64,000 bases of DNA. It comes from Chryseobacterium sp. IHB B 17019 (GTDB taxonomy: Bacteria > Bacteroidota > Bacteroidia > Flavobacteriales > Weeksellaceae). This document shows positions 62,868 through 64,000 of the stretch, piece by piece. The DNA is taken from NCBI RefSeq assembly GCF_001456155.1, contig NZ_CP013293.1, positions 682,001 through 746,000 on the forward strand. Direction: 5' to 3'. Numbering within the stretch: the stretch's first letter is position 1; the number at the start of each line of letters is the position of its first letter. The translations under genes and the position numbers were made by a program. A model generated the notes under the pieces. That model made no database searches and was not told the DNA's origin. It saw nothing but the letters and a program-made list of their open reading frames with translations.

Positions 62868-64000
62868 GGTTTTTTTGAGTTTTGTTAATTTATTTTTATA
62901 GTTTTCGAAAAAAATAAGATGAAGTGTTTTTCAAAGGTTATTATTTTAGTTTGGTTTTAAAAATCAATACTTACGATGGGAACCCATCACTCGCTCATAT
63001 TTCTTCTAATAGATAAGGGATAGAAAATCAGATGTTTACATAAGTAAATTTAAAATAATTTTCCAATTGTAGTGAATTTTTTATGTTAAATTTTCACAAT
63101 CAATTGAAATACGTTGCACAAAGGACTTTATTCGATAAAATTTTTCGTTCAGTCGTTTTAAGAAACACATCATGCATATTGAGTTCATGATAATATAGTA
63201 ATCTTGTGTCTGCTATAATAGAATACAGATATAAGTCTTGTGGATATATCTTATTTAGCTCTTAATTTAAATCTGAAAATGTAGATCAATAAGATGATAA
63301 AATAATATAGAGCATAATGTTTTAGAAAACTATGGTCATTTTGTTGCTTAAATCAAGCTGACGCCTTGCTTATCCCAAGATAAAGAAATCGCTAAATTGT
63401 AGTATTACCTAATCGAATACTTTTAATAAGTCCTTATTTGACGAACCTACTCCAAGCGCAAATTCACTTAATATTGTTAAAAAGCAAATAGAAGGTGAGA
63501 GAGAAGCTTTGGGACGAATTGGCAATCAATTCTGAAACCAGCATTACCTGATTCGGCAGATTTTATGTATTTACTTAAGTAATTCAAAGCTCAAATTAAA
63601 AAATATTTTATGGATGAGCCAATAAAGTAAAAATAGAACGGTTAAAAAACGACCACCTAATAATTAAAACCTCTGAAAATCAAATGATTTCAGAGGTTTT
63701 TGTGCCCAAGACCGAAGAAGTGTCGAACCATTTAATAGAAGATTTAGAAAGAATTTATGCAATTTATCAACTTAAGAATCCTGTTAAGGGACCTTGATGA
63801 GCGTTTCTTCAAACACTTTTATTGATGATTTGGTTCGGTTAAGGTAAATTAAAGTACAAACCTCATTCTTATCAAAAAAAATAAGGCAGCAAATTAAATA
63901 TCTGCTGCCATACATTGTACATATTGAAAATACCCTTTATCAGTTTGTTTTTTGAGATTTCTTTTTAAAAAAATTCAATACCTTGGAAAAGAGATTGGGA
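62868..64000. other. Gene-poor AT-rich end of the window
   Basis: No open reading frame of credible length occurs on either strand across 1.1 kb. Short decayed coding fragments are visible at about 63441-63533 (a 31-codon frame, DEPTPSANSLNIVKKQIEG) and 63699-63761. A strong hairpin lies at 63666-63700. The intact gene at 61716-62867 reads away from this region. Confidence 0.65.
63666..63700. terminator. Strong hairpin, probable bidirectional terminator
   Basis: AAAACCTCTGAAA and its exact complement TTTCAGAGGTTTT form a 13-bp stem with a 9-base loop. A-runs and T-runs on either side suit termination in both directions. It sits in decayed DNA without a neighbouring gene, so its original partner is lost or lies further right. 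Confidence 0.6.

Noticed and set aside
63702..63730. Possible tRNA 3' fragment (GTGCCCAAGACCG followed by TCGAACC)
   Set aside because: The words resemble a tRNA end, but the spacing is wrong, no acceptor stem or cloverleaf can be drawn, and the stretch reads better as a coding relic.

Overview
The window is AT-rich chromosomal DNA from a member of the Bacteroidota, most probably a flavobacterium of the Chryseobacterium type. The supporting features are a SusC/SusD pair, a C-terminal type IX secretion (T9SS) sorting domain, TAnnTTTG promoter boxes, Nudix-family sugar regulators, and intergenic palindromes and dispersed repeats of the kind common in flavobacteria. I could run no database search, so the genus is an inference.

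About 58 kb form one large gene cluster for glucurono-arabinoxylan and related hemicellulose. From left to right: (i) 0.3-8.8 kb holds a Nudix regulator, xylB, xylA and the only SusC/SusD pair. (ii) 8.9-12.3 kb holds hexuronate catabolism (uxuA, a fructuronate reductase of the SDR family, a hexuronate MFS transporter). (iii) 12.4-34.6 kb is a run of exported enzymes: four GH43, a CE1 esterase, GH31, GH97, GH115, GH30 with T9SS tail, GH3 and GH51. (iv) 34.9-45.8 kb holds araB-araD-araA, a lipoprotein mutarotase, a sodium/sugar symporter, an exonuclease plus CBS/DUF294 pair, and araR. (v) 46.3-56.7 kb holds GH127, an acetylesterase, a GPH transporter, lipoprotein GH10 xylanase, a cytoplasmic GH43 and GH67. 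(vi) 56.8-60.7 kb holds a transaldolase, galK, galT and a HAD phosphatase. (vii) 60.7-64 kb is a decayed, gene-poor end with a broken serine recombinase, an intact terpene synthase on the minus strand and coding debris.

The genes make a coherent pathway. GH10 and GH30 cut the xylan backbone. Esterases remove acetyl and probably feruloyl groups, GH67 and GH115 remove (methyl)glucuronate, GH43, GH51 and GH127 remove arabinose, and GH3, GH43 and GH31 release xylose. Xylose, arabinose, glucuronate and galactose then enter through XylA/B, AraA/B/D, UxuA with its reductase, and GalK/T. Transaldolase links the pentoses to central metabolism. Glucuronate isomerase, KDG kinase and KDPG aldolase are not in the window.

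The clearest regulatory signal is a shared inverted repeat, AARTGT-N7-ACAYTT. It lies before GH3, araB, araR, GH127 and the transaldolase-galK-galT group, and also at the left edge. It is probably the AraR operator and would unite distant parts of the locus. Other noteworthy items are the orphan terpene synthase beside recombinase debris, a composite intergenic repeat in three copies, a MITE-like element of 178 bp, and an unassigned domain in the GH30 protein.
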